From CAYWFP01 sp964457365 (GTDB lineage: Bacteria; Planctomycetota; SZUA-567), in NCBI GenBank assembly GCA_964457365.1, contig CAYWFP010000016.1, forward strand, positions 1-53,017: a stretch of DNA of 53,017 nucleotides, given 5' to 3'. Below are positions 7,581-15,944 of the stretch, in pieces. The notes under the pieces are model-generated. The model did not search any database. It worked only from the letters and a program-made list of their open reading frames with translations, and was not told where the DNA came from. The number at the start of each line of letters is the position of its first letter. The first letter of the stretch is position 1. A program made the translations under genes and the position numbers.

Positions 7581-8615
7581 ATGGCCATGCCCGAGAACTA
7601 CCCCCTCGTTTCCGCCGTCGACCCCGGGCCGGAGATGACCCGCGAGTACGAACAGACGATCCAGCGCATCGGCAAGACCTTCGCCAAGGACGGCAAGCCC
7701 AAAGACGACCTCGTCGAGGAGGCCCGGAAGGCGCTCGAGCGCTACACCCCCGAGGATTGCCTCGAACGCTTCGGCCTCGGTTCGGGCTACTCGCTGGCCA
7801 AGGAATTCTACTACGAGACCATCGGCGCCAACGCGGCGGTGATCGTGCGCGTGCTGGAAACCTCGGGCAAGCCCGACGAAGCGAAGGCGTTCATGATCGA
7901 TCTCTACGAGCGCGCTTTCGCCGTCGGCTTCACCCGCGACAAGGAGGGGATGGTCAACCGCTTCGATTCGCGCACGTTCATGCCGCTGCGCCGTCACATC
8001 GACATGGACTATCTGCGCGCCATCGGATACGCTCATCCCGAGAGCGCCTTCCTCTGCGTCGGCGACTGTCAGACGGTCCTGATCGCCGAGAAGGTGCGCG
8101 ACACGCTGCCGCTGCCGGGCATCGACATCGCCAGCTACCAGCACTCGATCCAGTCGCTGCAGGCCTCGCCGCTGGCGGACCTGTTCAACCCGGCGGGATA
8201 TCTCTTCTTCGTCAACGCCGCGGCCGACCGGATCTTCCTGACCGACGGGCGCGACGCGGTGCTCGAGCGCATGCGCGGCATCGTCGAGTTCCTGCAGGCG
8301 CGCAAGCCGCAGATGAGCATCTTCGTCACCCACGTCTTCTTCGGCATGGACAACGCCGAGAGGGTCTTCGGCGCCAAGCGCGAGGATATCGAGGACGCGG
8401 TCGGTCCCTTCTCCGACGAGGTGGCCGCGGTGCTGTCGCAGGCGCCGAACGCGAAGCCGATCAATTTCCAGGAGATCTGCCCGCTGGTGCCGGACCTGAG
8501 CCCGTTCCGCGACAAGCCCGACGGCGGCGTGATCCTGCATTTCCGCTTCGATATCATGGACAAGGTGGCCGAACGGGTCTGCGCCTACGCCAAGGACCTG
8601 AAGCCAGCCAAGTAG
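7581..8615 (+). CDS. Conserved-looking soluble protein of unknown function
   Basis: The 344-residue product is not recognised. ATG 7581 is chosen for the AAGGAGAT at 7567-7574, although the frame is open far upstream. The N-terminal 150 residues are helical. A central FLCVGDCQTV block followed by alternating strands and helices (FFVNAAAD, MSIFVTHVFFG) resembles the start of an SGNH- or FkbH-like flavodoxin-type fold, but the match is weak. There is no signal peptide or membrane helix, so it is cytoplasmic. Thirteen bases separate it from an esterase-like gene, and a GH65 phosphorylase follows, so a role in sugar or ester metabolism is likely by context only. Confidence 0.6.
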   Translation: MAMPENYPLVSAVDPGPEMTREYEQTIQRIGKTFAKDGKPKDDLVEEARKALERYTPEDCLERFGLGSGYSLAKEFYYETIGANAAVIVRVLETSGKPDEAKAFMIDLYERAFAVGFTRDKEGMVNRFDSRTFMPLRRHIDMDYLRAIGYAHPESAFLCVGDCQTVLIAEKVRDTLPLPGIDIASYQHSIQSLQASPLADLFNPAGYLFFVNAAADRIFLTDGRDAVLERMRGIVEFLQARKPQMSIFVTHVFFGMDNAERVFGAKREDIEDAVGPFSDEVAAVLSQAPNAKPINFQEICPLVPDLSPFRDKPDGGVILHFRFDIMDKVAERVCAYAKDLKPAK

Positions 8616-8628
8616 CGGGGGAAAGCCG

Positions 8629-9666
8629 ATGCCGGAACAGACGTTTTCGTTTTCGCCTTCGCTTCTGCATCGTCACCTGGCGCGGCGGGCCAGGCCTTCG
8701 CTCGCCTTCACGGGCGGCGACGTGAAGCCGTGGCAGCGGTCCTTGCGGGCGAAGCTGCGCGAACTTGCCGGCTTCGACGAGATGCCGAAGAAACGCTGTC
8801 CTCTGCGGGTGCGCTCGTTGTGGAAGCGGCGGCGCGGCGGCGGCATGATCGAGAAGATCGTCTTTACCAGCGAACCGCACGCCGACGTGAACGCGTATGT
8901 ATGCCTGCCCGACAACGCCGAACCGCCGTACGACTGGTTCGTCTGCCTGCAGGGGCATACCAGCGGCATGCACCAATCCATCGCCGTGCAGCGCGAGGAC
9001 GAAACCAAGGGAATCCTCCCCGAGGGCGACCGCGACTTCGGCCTCGGATGCATCCGGCGCGGCGTGGCGGCGCTCTGCATCGAGCAACGCGCCTTCGGCG
9101 AGCGGCGCGAGCTGGCGCAGACCTTCCGCAGCGACCGCCTCTGCCAGGAAGCGGCGATGCACGCGCTGCTGCTGGGACGGACGCTGATCGGCGAACGCGT
9201 CTACGATGTCGATCGCGCGCTCGATTACCTCGAAACGCGCACGGACGTGAAGCGGGAGACGCTCGGCGTGATGGGAAATTCCGGCGGCGGCACGGTCAGC
9301 ATGTTCGCGGCGGCGTTGCTGCCGCGGCTGCGCTATGCCATGCCTTCGTGCTACTTCTGCACCTTTGTCGACAGCATCATGGCGCTGCATCATTGCGAGT
9401 GCAACTACGTGCCCGGTCTCTTGAAATTCGCCGAGATGGCCGACATTCTCGGCCTCTTCGCGCCCCGCCCGGTCGTCGTCGTCGCTGGCGAAAACGACGG
9501 CATCTTTCCGATCAAGGCGGTGCGCAAAGAGTTCAAGCGGCTGAAGAAGATCTACAAGGCCGCGGGCGCGCCGGAGAACTGTCGCCTCGTGGTCGGGGAG
9601 TCGGGGCATCGCTTCTATGCCGAGGAAGCGTGGCCGGTCATGTTCGATTTGTTGGGGAAAAGCTGA
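8629..9666 (+). CDS. Alpha/beta hydrolase, acetyl-xylan-esterase-like
   Basis: The 345-residue product is an alpha/beta hydrolase with the nucleophile elbow GNSGGG (Ser near residue 223), an acid in GENDGIFP and a catalytic His in GESGHRF. LQGHTSG is a probable oxyanion segment. The long insertion before the elbow and the overall layout resemble the dienelactone-hydrolase and acetyl-xylan-esterase-like group. No signal peptide is seen. It sits between the unknown gene at 7581 and a GH65 phosphorylase and may remove ester groups from imported oligosaccharides; that substrate is inference from context. Confidence 0.8.
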   Translation: MPEQTFSFSPSLLHRHLARRARPSLAFTGGDVKPWQRSLRAKLRELAGFDEMPKKRCPLRVRSLWKRRRGGGMIEKIVFTSEPHADVNAYVCLPDNAEPPYDWFVCLQGHTSGMHQSIAVQREDETKGILPEGDRDFGLGCIRRGVAALCIEQRAFGERRELAQTFRSDRLCQEAAMHALLLGRTLIGERVYDVDRALDYLETRTDVKRETLGVMGNSGGGTVSMFAAALLPRLRYAMPSCYFCTFVDSIMALHHCECNYVPGLLKFAEMADILGLFAPRPVVVVAGENDGIFPIKAVRKEFKRLKKIYKAAGAPENCRLVVGESGHRFYAEEAWPVMFDLLGKS

Positions 9667-9711
9667 CGACAGGTCTGTTGCCTGTTCTTCGAGTATTGGG
9701 AAAGGATATTC

Positions 9712-11925
9712 ATGCCCGCCATCGCTACTCCGAGCGCCTCGTCCTGGCTCCTGGAAGAGACCGACTTCGACCCCGGCCGCCTCGCGCGCGAGGAGACCGT
9801 CTTCGCGCTGGCCAACGGTTACGCGGGCCTGCGCGGCAGCCTGGAGATGGCGCCGCTGACGGCCAGCCCCGGCTTTTACGTCGCCGGCGTCTTCGGCGGC
9901 GCGGACCCGCGCACGCGCGAGATTGTCAACCTGCCGTGCTGGCTGGGGTTGCACGCGAACATGGACGGCTTCGACTTCGATCCCGCCCGCGGGCGGATGC
10001 TGCGGTACAAGCGCACGCTCGACATGCGCCAGGGTCTGCTCTTCACCGACCTGACCTGGCGCGACGGAGCCAAGCGGCGCTGGCGGTGGCAGTCGGTCCG
10101 CTTCATGCACAAGGCCATGCGACACATAGGCGTGCTCTGGTGCGCGCTGACGCCGCTGGACGTCTCCGGCAGTATCGTCCTGCGCTCGACCATCGACGCC
10201 TACGGCGTCAAGTACGGCTCCGGCAGCGGCAAGGCGCACTTCGCCGGCCTCGCGCCGCGGGATCGCGGCGCCAAGGGCATTGCCATGGAAACGGAGATCT
10301 CGCACACGAAGTTCCGGGTCGCCTGCGCCACGCGCCTGGTCGCTTCGGGCGGCAATCGCACCGGCGCGCAGCTCGACGACGACCGCGTCGGCGAGACGTG
10401 CCGCCTCGAGGCGAAGAAGGGAAAGCCGGTCGTCTTCGTCAAGTACGCGGCCTTCGGCACCTCGCGCGAGTCCAAGAAGCCCGAGACGACGGCCGCGCGC
10501 GAGCTCGACCGCGCGGTCAGGATCGGCGCCAAAGGCTTGCTCAAGTCGCACGCCAAGGCGTGGGCGCAGCTCTGGCGGCGGCAGGACGTGGAGATCGTCG
10601 GCGACAAGACGGCCCAGAACGCGCTGCGCTTCAGCATTTTCCACCTCACCTCGCTCGGTTCCACCGACGAAGGCGTCAGCATCGGCGCCAAGGGGTTGCA
10701 CGGCAAGGGCTACCAGGGGCGGGCCTTCTGGGATACCGAGATCTACCTCACCCCGTTCTTCACCTTCACCGATCCGGACGTGGCCCGGGCGCAGCTCTCG
10801 TACCGGTATCACCTGCTGCCCGACGCGCGCGCCAACGCCAAGAACGTCCAGAGAAAGGGCGCTCGCTTTCCCTGGACCAGCGGCGACCGGGCATTGGAGA
10901 TCTTCGGACCTTGCGGTTGGCAGGAGCACCTGATGGGCGATATCGCCTACGCGGTCGATCAGTACCGCGACGCCACCGGCGACGAGAAATGGTACCGCGC
11001 GCGCGGGGCGCAGCTGATCCTCGAGACCGCCGCCTACATGGTCAGCCGCCTGGAGAAGGAGGGCGACGAATACGTCATGCGCCGGCTCTGCGGCCCCGAC
11101 GAGATCCACATCGGCGTGGACAACAACGCCTATACGAACTACCTGACGCGCTGGCACCTGCAGCGCGCGGTCGAGGCGATGGAAGACCTGCAGCGCGCCG
11201 GACGCTGGGCCGCGGTGGCCCGGGCGGCGGGCTTGAGCGAGAAGGCCGTCCGCTCCTGGGCCGGGATTGCCGACAAAATCCGCGTGCCGTTCGACGAGAA
11301 GAAGGGCCTGCACGAGCAGTTCGACGGCTTCTTCAAGTTGAAGGAAGGCCGGATCGACCGGAAGCGGACGCAGCTGGAGTACACCGGCCCGGTGCTCCAT
11401 TCCTACCGCCCGACCAAGGTCAGCAAGCAGGCCGACGTGGCGGTGCTGTACTACCTCTTCGCCGACGATTTCCCCGCGGCCATGCGCAAACGGGGCTACC
11501 GTTACTATGAGCCGCGCTGCAGCCATACCTCGACGCTGAGCCGCAGCGTCACCGCCGCGCAGGGCGCGCGCGCGGGCGCGGCCAAGGACGCGTACCGGCT
11601 GTACCGCGAGTCGCTCATGACCGATATCGGTCCGCATGCGGAGTGCGAGAGCGGCATTCACGCGGCGTGCCTCGGGGGAAACTGGCAGGCGGCGGTGATG
11701 GGCTTTGGCGGGTTTCATCTCTCCGGCGGGAAGCCGGAGATCGACCCGCACCTGCCGCCGGCGTGGAAGTCGCTCGGCTACAAGGTCCTCGTCCGGGGAA
11801 AGGAGCTCAGCGTCAAGGTCACGCCCGGCGCGGTCACGCTCAAGACGAACAAGGGCAAGCTCGAGGTCGTGGTGGGCAAGGAGACGGTATCCGTGGGCAG
11901 GCGCGGCAAGCGGGTGGCGCTGTAG
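9712..11925 (+). CDS. GH65 family glycoside phosphorylase/hydrolase
   Basis: The 737-residue protein has the GH65 layout: an N-terminal beta-sandwich (starting ETVFALANGYAGLRG), then an (alpha/alpha)6 catalytic barrel with FWDTEIY, the catalytic acid E464 in GPDEIH followed by GVDNNAYTN, the anion-site region CSHTSTLSRS, GIHAACLGGNWQA, and a C-terminal beta cap. The family phosphorolyses alpha-linked disaccharides such as maltose, trehalose, kojibiose or nigerose; specificity cannot be fixed here. There is no signal peptide, so it acts in the cytoplasm. It is preceded by AAAGGA. The intergenic stretch after it (11926-12155) holds the operator-like palindrome at 12076. Confidence 0.88.
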   Translation: MPAIATPSASSWLLEETDFDPGRLAREETVFALANGYAGLRGSLEMAPLTASPGFYVAGVFGGADPRTREIVNLPCWLGLHANMDGFDFDPARGRMLRYKRTLDMRQGLLFTDLTWRDGAKRRWRWQSVRFMHKAMRHIGVLWCALTPLDVSGSIVLRSTIDAYGVKYGSGSGKAHFAGLAPRDRGAKGIAMETEISHTKFRVACATRLVASGGNRTGAQLDDDRVGETCRLEAKKGKPVVFVKYAAFGTSRESKKPETTAARELDRAVRIGAKGLLKSHAKAWAQLWRRQDVEIVGDKTAQNALRFSIFHLTSLGSTDEGVSIGAKGLHGKGYQGRAFWDTEIYLTPFFTFTDPDVARAQLSYRYHLLPDARANAKNVQRKGARFPWTSGDRALEIFGPCGWQEHLMGDIAYAVDQYRDATGDEKWYRARGAQLILETAAYMVSRLEKEGDEYVMRRLCGPDEIHIGVDNNAYTNYLTRWHLQRAVEAMEDLQRAGRWAAVARAAGLSEKAVRSWAGIADKIRVPFDEKKGLHEQFDGFFKLKEGRIDRKRTQLEYTGPVLHSYRPTKVSKQADVAVLYYLFADDFPAAMRKRGYRYYEPRCSHTSTLSRSVTAAQGARAGAAKDAYRLYRESLMTDIGPHAECESGIHAACLGGNWQAAVMGFGGFHLSGGKPEIDPHLPPAWKSLGYKVLVRGKELSVKVTPGAVTLKTNKGKLEVVVGKETVSVGRRGKRVAL

Positions 11926-12075
11926 CAAACGGTCCTGACGTGGCGAAAGCGATCGTATTCTCTTGGCCGGCAGGCGATTACACCGATGTCGCCCAGGGTG
12001 CGCAAATGCATTGCCACGCGCGTTCCGACTAAAATTGATTGGTCATGAGATTTTGCAAAGAGGATATTTTTTCGG

Positions 12076-12087
12076 GTAACCGGTTAC
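12076..12087. promoter_or_regulatory. LacI/GalR-family operator-like palindrome
   Basis: GTAACCGGTTAC is a perfect 12-base palindrome with the central CG and AA/TT flanks typical of LacI-family operators. It lies 68 bases before the ATG at 12156, in an AT-rich leader. No LacI-type gene is present in the window. Confidence 0.5.
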
Positions 12088-12155
12088 AAATTCGGATCCC
12101 GTGCGTTCTGTCACCAAACGCAATCGCCTATTGTCGAACACACGAAGGAGTCGTC

Positions 12156-14843
12156 ATGAAATATGCCGCGCGCATCGTCCTGTTGCTCGTTCTTGCCGCG
12201 TTCATTCAGGTGGGCATACACGCCGGCGAGGAGAAGGAGGCGCCGCTGACGGCGCAGACCAAGCCGACGGTCTTCGCGCACTACATGACCTGTTTCGGCC
12301 TGACCGTGGAATTCCACAAGTTCGAGATCGAGATCGCCCGTGCGCACGGCCTCGACGGCTTCGCCATGGATTTCGGCGCCTACTTCGGCAAGTACGACAA
12401 GGAGAAGGACGAGTTCGAGCACGGCAGCTATCAGAAAAACCTCGACGCGATGTTCGAGGCGGCCAAGCAGGTCAGCCCCGATTTCAAGCTCCTGCTTACC
12501 CCGGAGTACAGCGTCAAGCCGATGCACCGGGCTATCGAGCACATGGTGAAAACGTATTACAAGCATCCCAACATCATGCGCCTCGGCGACAAGATGGTCC
12601 TCTCCTCGTACGGGCCTTCCGGCGCGTGGCTGCAGCCGGCGCTGGACAAGCTGAAGGCGGACGGCTACGAGGTGATCTTCATTCCCTTCACCGGCACCGG
12701 TCGTCACGAGATGACCGTGAGTTACGAGAAGGCCCTGCAGGTGCTCGAAGAGCCGTGGACGGACGGCATGTGGCGCTTCATCTGCGACAGCACGCCGCGC
12801 AGCCTGATGCGGCAGAACGCCACCGCGCGCCGGGCGTGTCTGAACCGGGGCAAGATCTACATGTCCGGCATCGCCTTCAGCTACAACAGCGCCAACGTCC
12901 GCGACATGCAGGGACTCAAGGGCTACGGCGCGCTCTGGGAGGGTATCGCCCGCGATCGGCCCGACTGGGTCGAGATCGTCACCTGGAACGACTACAACGA
13001 AGACACCAACCTGATGCACTACAAGTGGAAGCGGCTCTGGGACAAGCTCAACTACAACCGCGACGGGGCGGTGCTGGACGCGACGAGTTATTTCATCCGC
13101 GCCTACAAGGACCGGACGCCGCCGACCGTCACGCAGGATCGGGTCTACTTCGCCTACCGCGACCGCAGCCGCTACCTCGTCGAGGGCTACGACGTCGAGA
13201 ACGACAAGATGGTCGACCATACCATGAAGCAGTACCCCTTCACCCAGATTCACGACGACCTGCTGGACCGGGTCTACTTCTCTACCTTCCTCACCGCGCC
13301 GGCGAAGCTGACGGTGAATCTGGCCGGCAAGAAGAAGAGCTTCGAGATGCCCGCCGGGCTCAGCCACGGCGAGATCCCGCTCGAGCCGGGCGTGCCGGCG
13401 TTCACGCTCGAGCGCGGCGGCAAGGCGATCATCGACGTGGTCGGCCGCCGGCGTATCATCGACAAAGCGACCGAAATCAACAGCCCGCTGGGGTACCACC
13501 GCAACAGCCGCGTCTGGGCCGGCGCCGCGGCCGCGGGCGTGGAGGCGACGCTGGAGGCGGAGAAGGGGGAGCTGCAGAACGGCGCGGAGATCAGGGACGG
13601 CAAGGCCGTCTTCATTCCCACCAAGGCCGGCGCCGCGGTGACGGTGAAACTTCCGGCGATCGAGACGGGCATGCACAACATCCGCCTGCGTTACTCCCAC
13701 GCCAACGAGGAGGACGCGCGCCTGATGCTCTTCGCGCCGGGCATGCCCTTCGAGGACAAGCTCGAGAAGTACTGCCTGCCGGTCTGGCTGCCGCCGACGG
13801 GCGAGGGCGAGTGGGCCACGGCGACGGTGATGTGGACGCTGGACAAGGCCAACGCCACGCTGCGCGTGGAATGCAGCCGCCAGGAGCCGCTGCCCGCCGA
13901 CGCCGACGAGAAGACGAAGAAGCGCTACAAGCCGGCGAAGTTCGGCTGGAACGACCGCGGCGACGTGCTCATCGACCGCATCGAGATCGTCCGCGTCGAA
14001 CCCTTCGAGGCGAAGCCGGCGCCGGATCCGGCCATGCCGGAGCTGGTGATGATCCCCGGCGGTAGCTTCACCATGGGCGGCGAGGGCGGCGAGCCCGATG
14101 AGTTGCCCGCGCGCGAGGTGACGGTCTCTCCGTTCGCCATCGGCAAGTACGAGGTGACCAACCGCCAGTTCGAGCAGTTCTGGCCCGGTCATCGAAAATG
14201 GCGCGACGGCTTCTCCTGGCGCGACGACGAGCCGGTGATCTACGTCTCCTGGATGGATGCGGCGCGCTACTGCGATTGGCTCAGCGTCAAGCACGGCCTG
14301 ACACCGTACTACGGGCTCGACCCGGAGGATCACAAGGACAAGAAAGTCGAGATCAACGCCGAGGCCGCCGGTTTTCGCCTGCCGACCGAGGCCGAGTGGG
14401 AGTATGTCGCCACCGGCCGCGGCGAGAACCGGAAATACCCCTGGGGCGACGAGGAGCCGCAACCGATGGCGCACGGCAACTTCGACGGCAAGGAGGCGCT
14501 GGAGGTGCCGGCGTTCCTGCGCAGCAACGAGGCCAAGGGCACCGTCGTCGTCGGCAGCTTCCCCGCGGGCGCCAGCCGCGACGGCGTCATGGACATGGGC
14601 GGCAACGTCTGCGAGTGGTGCAGCGACTGGTACAAGTATTACCCGAAGGAGAAGCAGGCCGATCCGTTGCAGACCGCCTCGAGCCACAGCCGGGTGATGC
14701 GCGGCGGCTCCTGGGGTTACTACGGCTACAGCCAGCGCGCGAAGGACCGGGAGTTCAACAGCGAAAAATACCCGGGATACGTCTACATCGGCCTGCGCGT
14801 GGCGCTGCCGGAGGCCGGGTGCAAGAAGTTGAAGGTGAAGTAG
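12156..14843 (+). CDS. Secreted GH71/GH99-like enzyme fused to an FGE-sulfatase-like domain
   Basis: The 895-residue product has a signal peptide (1-23, cleavage near IHAGEE). Residues 33-350 resemble the TIM-barrel fold of GH71/GH99-like endo-enzymes (HYMTCF, HGLDGFAMDFGAY, TWNDYNED). Beta-rich segments fill 380-620. A complete-looking formylglycine-generating-enzyme fold spans 627-890 (MIPGGSFTMG, YEVTNRQFEQF, RLPTEAEWEY, MGGNVCEW, RGGSW). The two active cysteines of true FGE are absent: positions W+2 and W+7 after RGGSW are Y855 and Q860. This domain is therefore probably a binding or structural module. ATG 12156 is chosen for GAAGGAG at 12144-12150. A LacI-like palindrome upstream suggests sugar-responsive control. 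Confidence 0.82.
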   Translation: MKYAARIVLLLVLAAFIQVGIHAGEEKEAPLTAQTKPTVFAHYMTCFGLTVEFHKFEIEIARAHGLDGFAMDFGAYFGKYDKEKDEFEHGSYQKNLDAMFEAAKQVSPDFKLLLTPEYSVKPMHRAIEHMVKTYYKHPNIMRLGDKMVLSSYGPSGAWLQPALDKLKADGYEVIFIPFTGTGRHEMTVSYEKALQVLEEPWTDGMWRFICDSTPRSLMRQNATARRACLNRGKIYMSGIAFSYNSANVRDMQGLKGYGALWEGIARDRPDWVEIVTWNDYNEDTNLMHYKWKRLWDKLNYNRDGAVLDATSYFIRAYKDRTPPTVTQDRVYFAYRDRSRYLVEGYDVENDKMVDHTMKQYPFTQIHDDLLDRVYFSTFLTAPAKLTVNLAGKKKSFEMPAGLSHGEIPLEPGVPAFTLERGGKAIIDVVGRRRIIDKATEINSPLGYHRNSRVWAGAAAAGVEATLEAEKGELQNGAEIRDGKAVFIPTKAGAAVTVKLPAIETGMHNIRLRYSHANEEDARLMLFAPGMPFEDKLEKYCLPVWLPPTGEGEWATATVMWTLDKANATLRVECSRQEPLPADADEKTKKRYKPAKFGWNDRGDVLIDRIEIVRVEPFEAKPAPDPAMPELVMIPGGSFTMGGEGGEPDELPAREVTVSPFAIGKYEVTNRQFEQFWPGHRKWRDGFSWRDDEPVIYVSWMDAARYCDWLSVKHGLTPYYGLDPEDHKDKKVEINAEAAGFRLPTEAEWEYVATGRGENRKYPWGDEEPQPMAHGNFDGKEALEVPAFLRSNEAKGTVVVGSFPAGASRDGVMDMGGNVCEWCSDWYKYYPKEKQADPLQTASSHSRVMRGGSWGYYGYSQRAKDREFNSEKYPGYVYIGLRVALPEAGCKKLKVK

Positions 14844-14847
14844 GCCC

Positions 14848-15531
14848 GTGAGCGATACCGATCCGGTGATGAAGTTTGGTATGAAGCGTCCGGTCCGGTT
14901 CGTGCGGGCCGCGCTTCTCGTTCTGTTGTGCGCATCGTGGCTGCGGGCGGGCGAGCCGGAGACGGCCGGGAAGGATATTCTGCGGCTCTTTCAGCGCGCG
15001 CACCGCGGTGCGCCGATCCGGTTCGTCGCTCTCGGCGGCTCCATCACCGCCGCCGGCAAGGGCTGGATCGGGCCGTGGCTGCGCGAGACGTTCCCGCGGA
15101 GCCTCGTTACCGTCCACAACGCCGGGCTTCCGGGAACCGGCAGTCACCTGGCGATGTTCCGTCTCGAACGCGACGTCATCGCCTGCCAGCCCGATCTGGT
15201 GCTGATCGAGTTCGCCGTCAACGACGGCGGCGGCGGCGCGCACGCGATCCGCCACCTCGAGAGCGTAGTGCAACGGCTCAAGCGGCTGCCGCATCCGCCG
15301 GCGATCCTCTTCGTCGAGACGGCCAAACGTTTCGACTACGAGCACGACACCGGCGATCATAGCCGCGTCGCGCGGCACTACGGTTTTTTCGACGTCGATC
15401 TGCACGCGGCGGTACGGCGCGAGCTGGCCGCCCGTGCCGATGCCTGGTGGCGCGAAACCGACGGTCGCGATGTGGCCTATTACGAATCCGACGCGTTCCG
15501 CAACAACGAGCACAACGCCTGGCCGGCGTAA
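14848..15531 (+). CDS. Secreted SGNH/GDSL-type hydrolase with altered C-terminus
   Basis: The 227-residue product has a hydrophobic signal (about 12-32). SGNH blocks are visible: LGGSIT (nucleophile Ser), NAGLPGTGS and EFAVND. The last block, normally DxxH plus Pro about 20 residues from the end, reads DAFRN and the protein stops ten residues later, so the catalytic His is not where expected. It may be C-terminally shortened or use the His in NEHNAW. Start is GTG 14848, four bases after the previous stop; ATG 14869 or 14881 would also keep the signal. It is in the same transcript as the GH71/99-like gene and the next gene, whose RBS follows its stop. Likely a carbohydrate esterase. Confidence 0.7.
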   Translation: MSDTDPVMKFGMKRPVRFVRAALLVLLCASWLRAGEPETAGKDILRLFQRAHRGAPIRFVALGGSITAAGKGWIGPWLRETFPRSLVTVHNAGLPGTGSHLAMFRLERDVIACQPDLVLIEFAVNDGGGGAHAIRHLESVVQRLKRLPHPPAILFVETAKRFDYEHDTGDHSRVARHYGFFDVDLHAAVRRELAARADAWWRETDGRDVAYYESDAFRNNEHNAWPA

Positions 15532-15541
15532 GGAGACAGCC

Positions 15542-15904
15542 ATGGTCACCGTCGCGGTACTCGGCGCCTCACCCAAGGAGGAGCGCTATTCGAACAAGGC
15601 GGTCAAGCTGCTGCTGGAGCACGGCTGCGACGTCATCCCCGTCCATCCGCTGGGCGTGGGCATCCACGGCGAACCGACGGTGACGAGCCTCGACGAGATC
15701 GACCGGCCGGTCGACACGCTGAGCGTCTACCTCGGCGAGAAGAACGCCGCGCCGCTGCAGGAGAAGATCCTGGCACTCCGCCCGCGGCGTATCATCCTCA
15801 ATCCCGGCGCGGAGAACGGCCCGCTCGAGCGCGCGGCCGAGGAGACCGGCATCGAGGTCCAGCAGGCCTGCACGCTGGTGCTGCTGCGCACGGGGCAGTT
15901 CTGA
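15542..15904 (+). CDS. CoA-binding-domain protein (YccU-like)
   Basis: The 120-residue product is a single Rossmann domain of the CoA-binding family: VAVLGASPKEERYSNKA at the N-terminus, VIPVHPLG, and RIILNPGAEN. Small stand-alone members bind CoA but have no firmly established function. ATG 15542 is preceded by AAGGAG overlapping the stop of the SGNH gene, showing operon linkage. It ends at a hairpin terminator (15915-15944) shared with the convergent methyltransferase gene. Confidence 0.85.
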   Translation: MVTVAVLGASPKEERYSNKAVKLLLEHGCDVIPVHPLGVGIHGEPTVTSLDEIDRPVDTLSVYLGEKNAAPLQEKILALRPRRIILNPGAENGPLERAAEETGIEVQQACTLVLLRTGQF

Positions 15905-15914
15905 TGCACACCGA

Positions 15915-15944
15915 GCCGTTCATCCAGACGTGAACGGCGGTTTT
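15915..15944 (+). terminator. Hairpin terminator between convergent genes
   Basis: An 8-bp perfect stem (GCCGTTCA 15915-15922 with TGAACGGC 15931-15938) and an 8-base loop are followed by GGTTTT. It overlaps the last codons of the minus-strand methyltransferase. Confidence 0.65.

Noticed and set aside
7581..8615. Assignment to 2-hydroxyacyl-CoA dehydratase or FkbH
   Set aside because: The Cys/Gly pattern and length do not support either; left as unknown.
12111..14687. An 858-codon minus-strand frame antisense to the GH71/99-FGE gene
   Set aside because: Low-complexity translation; the plus-strand gene has a signal peptide, RBS and recognisable domains.
14034..14830. Functional sulfatase-activating formylglycine enzyme
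   Set aside because: The two active-site cysteines are absent and no sulfatase gene lies in the window.
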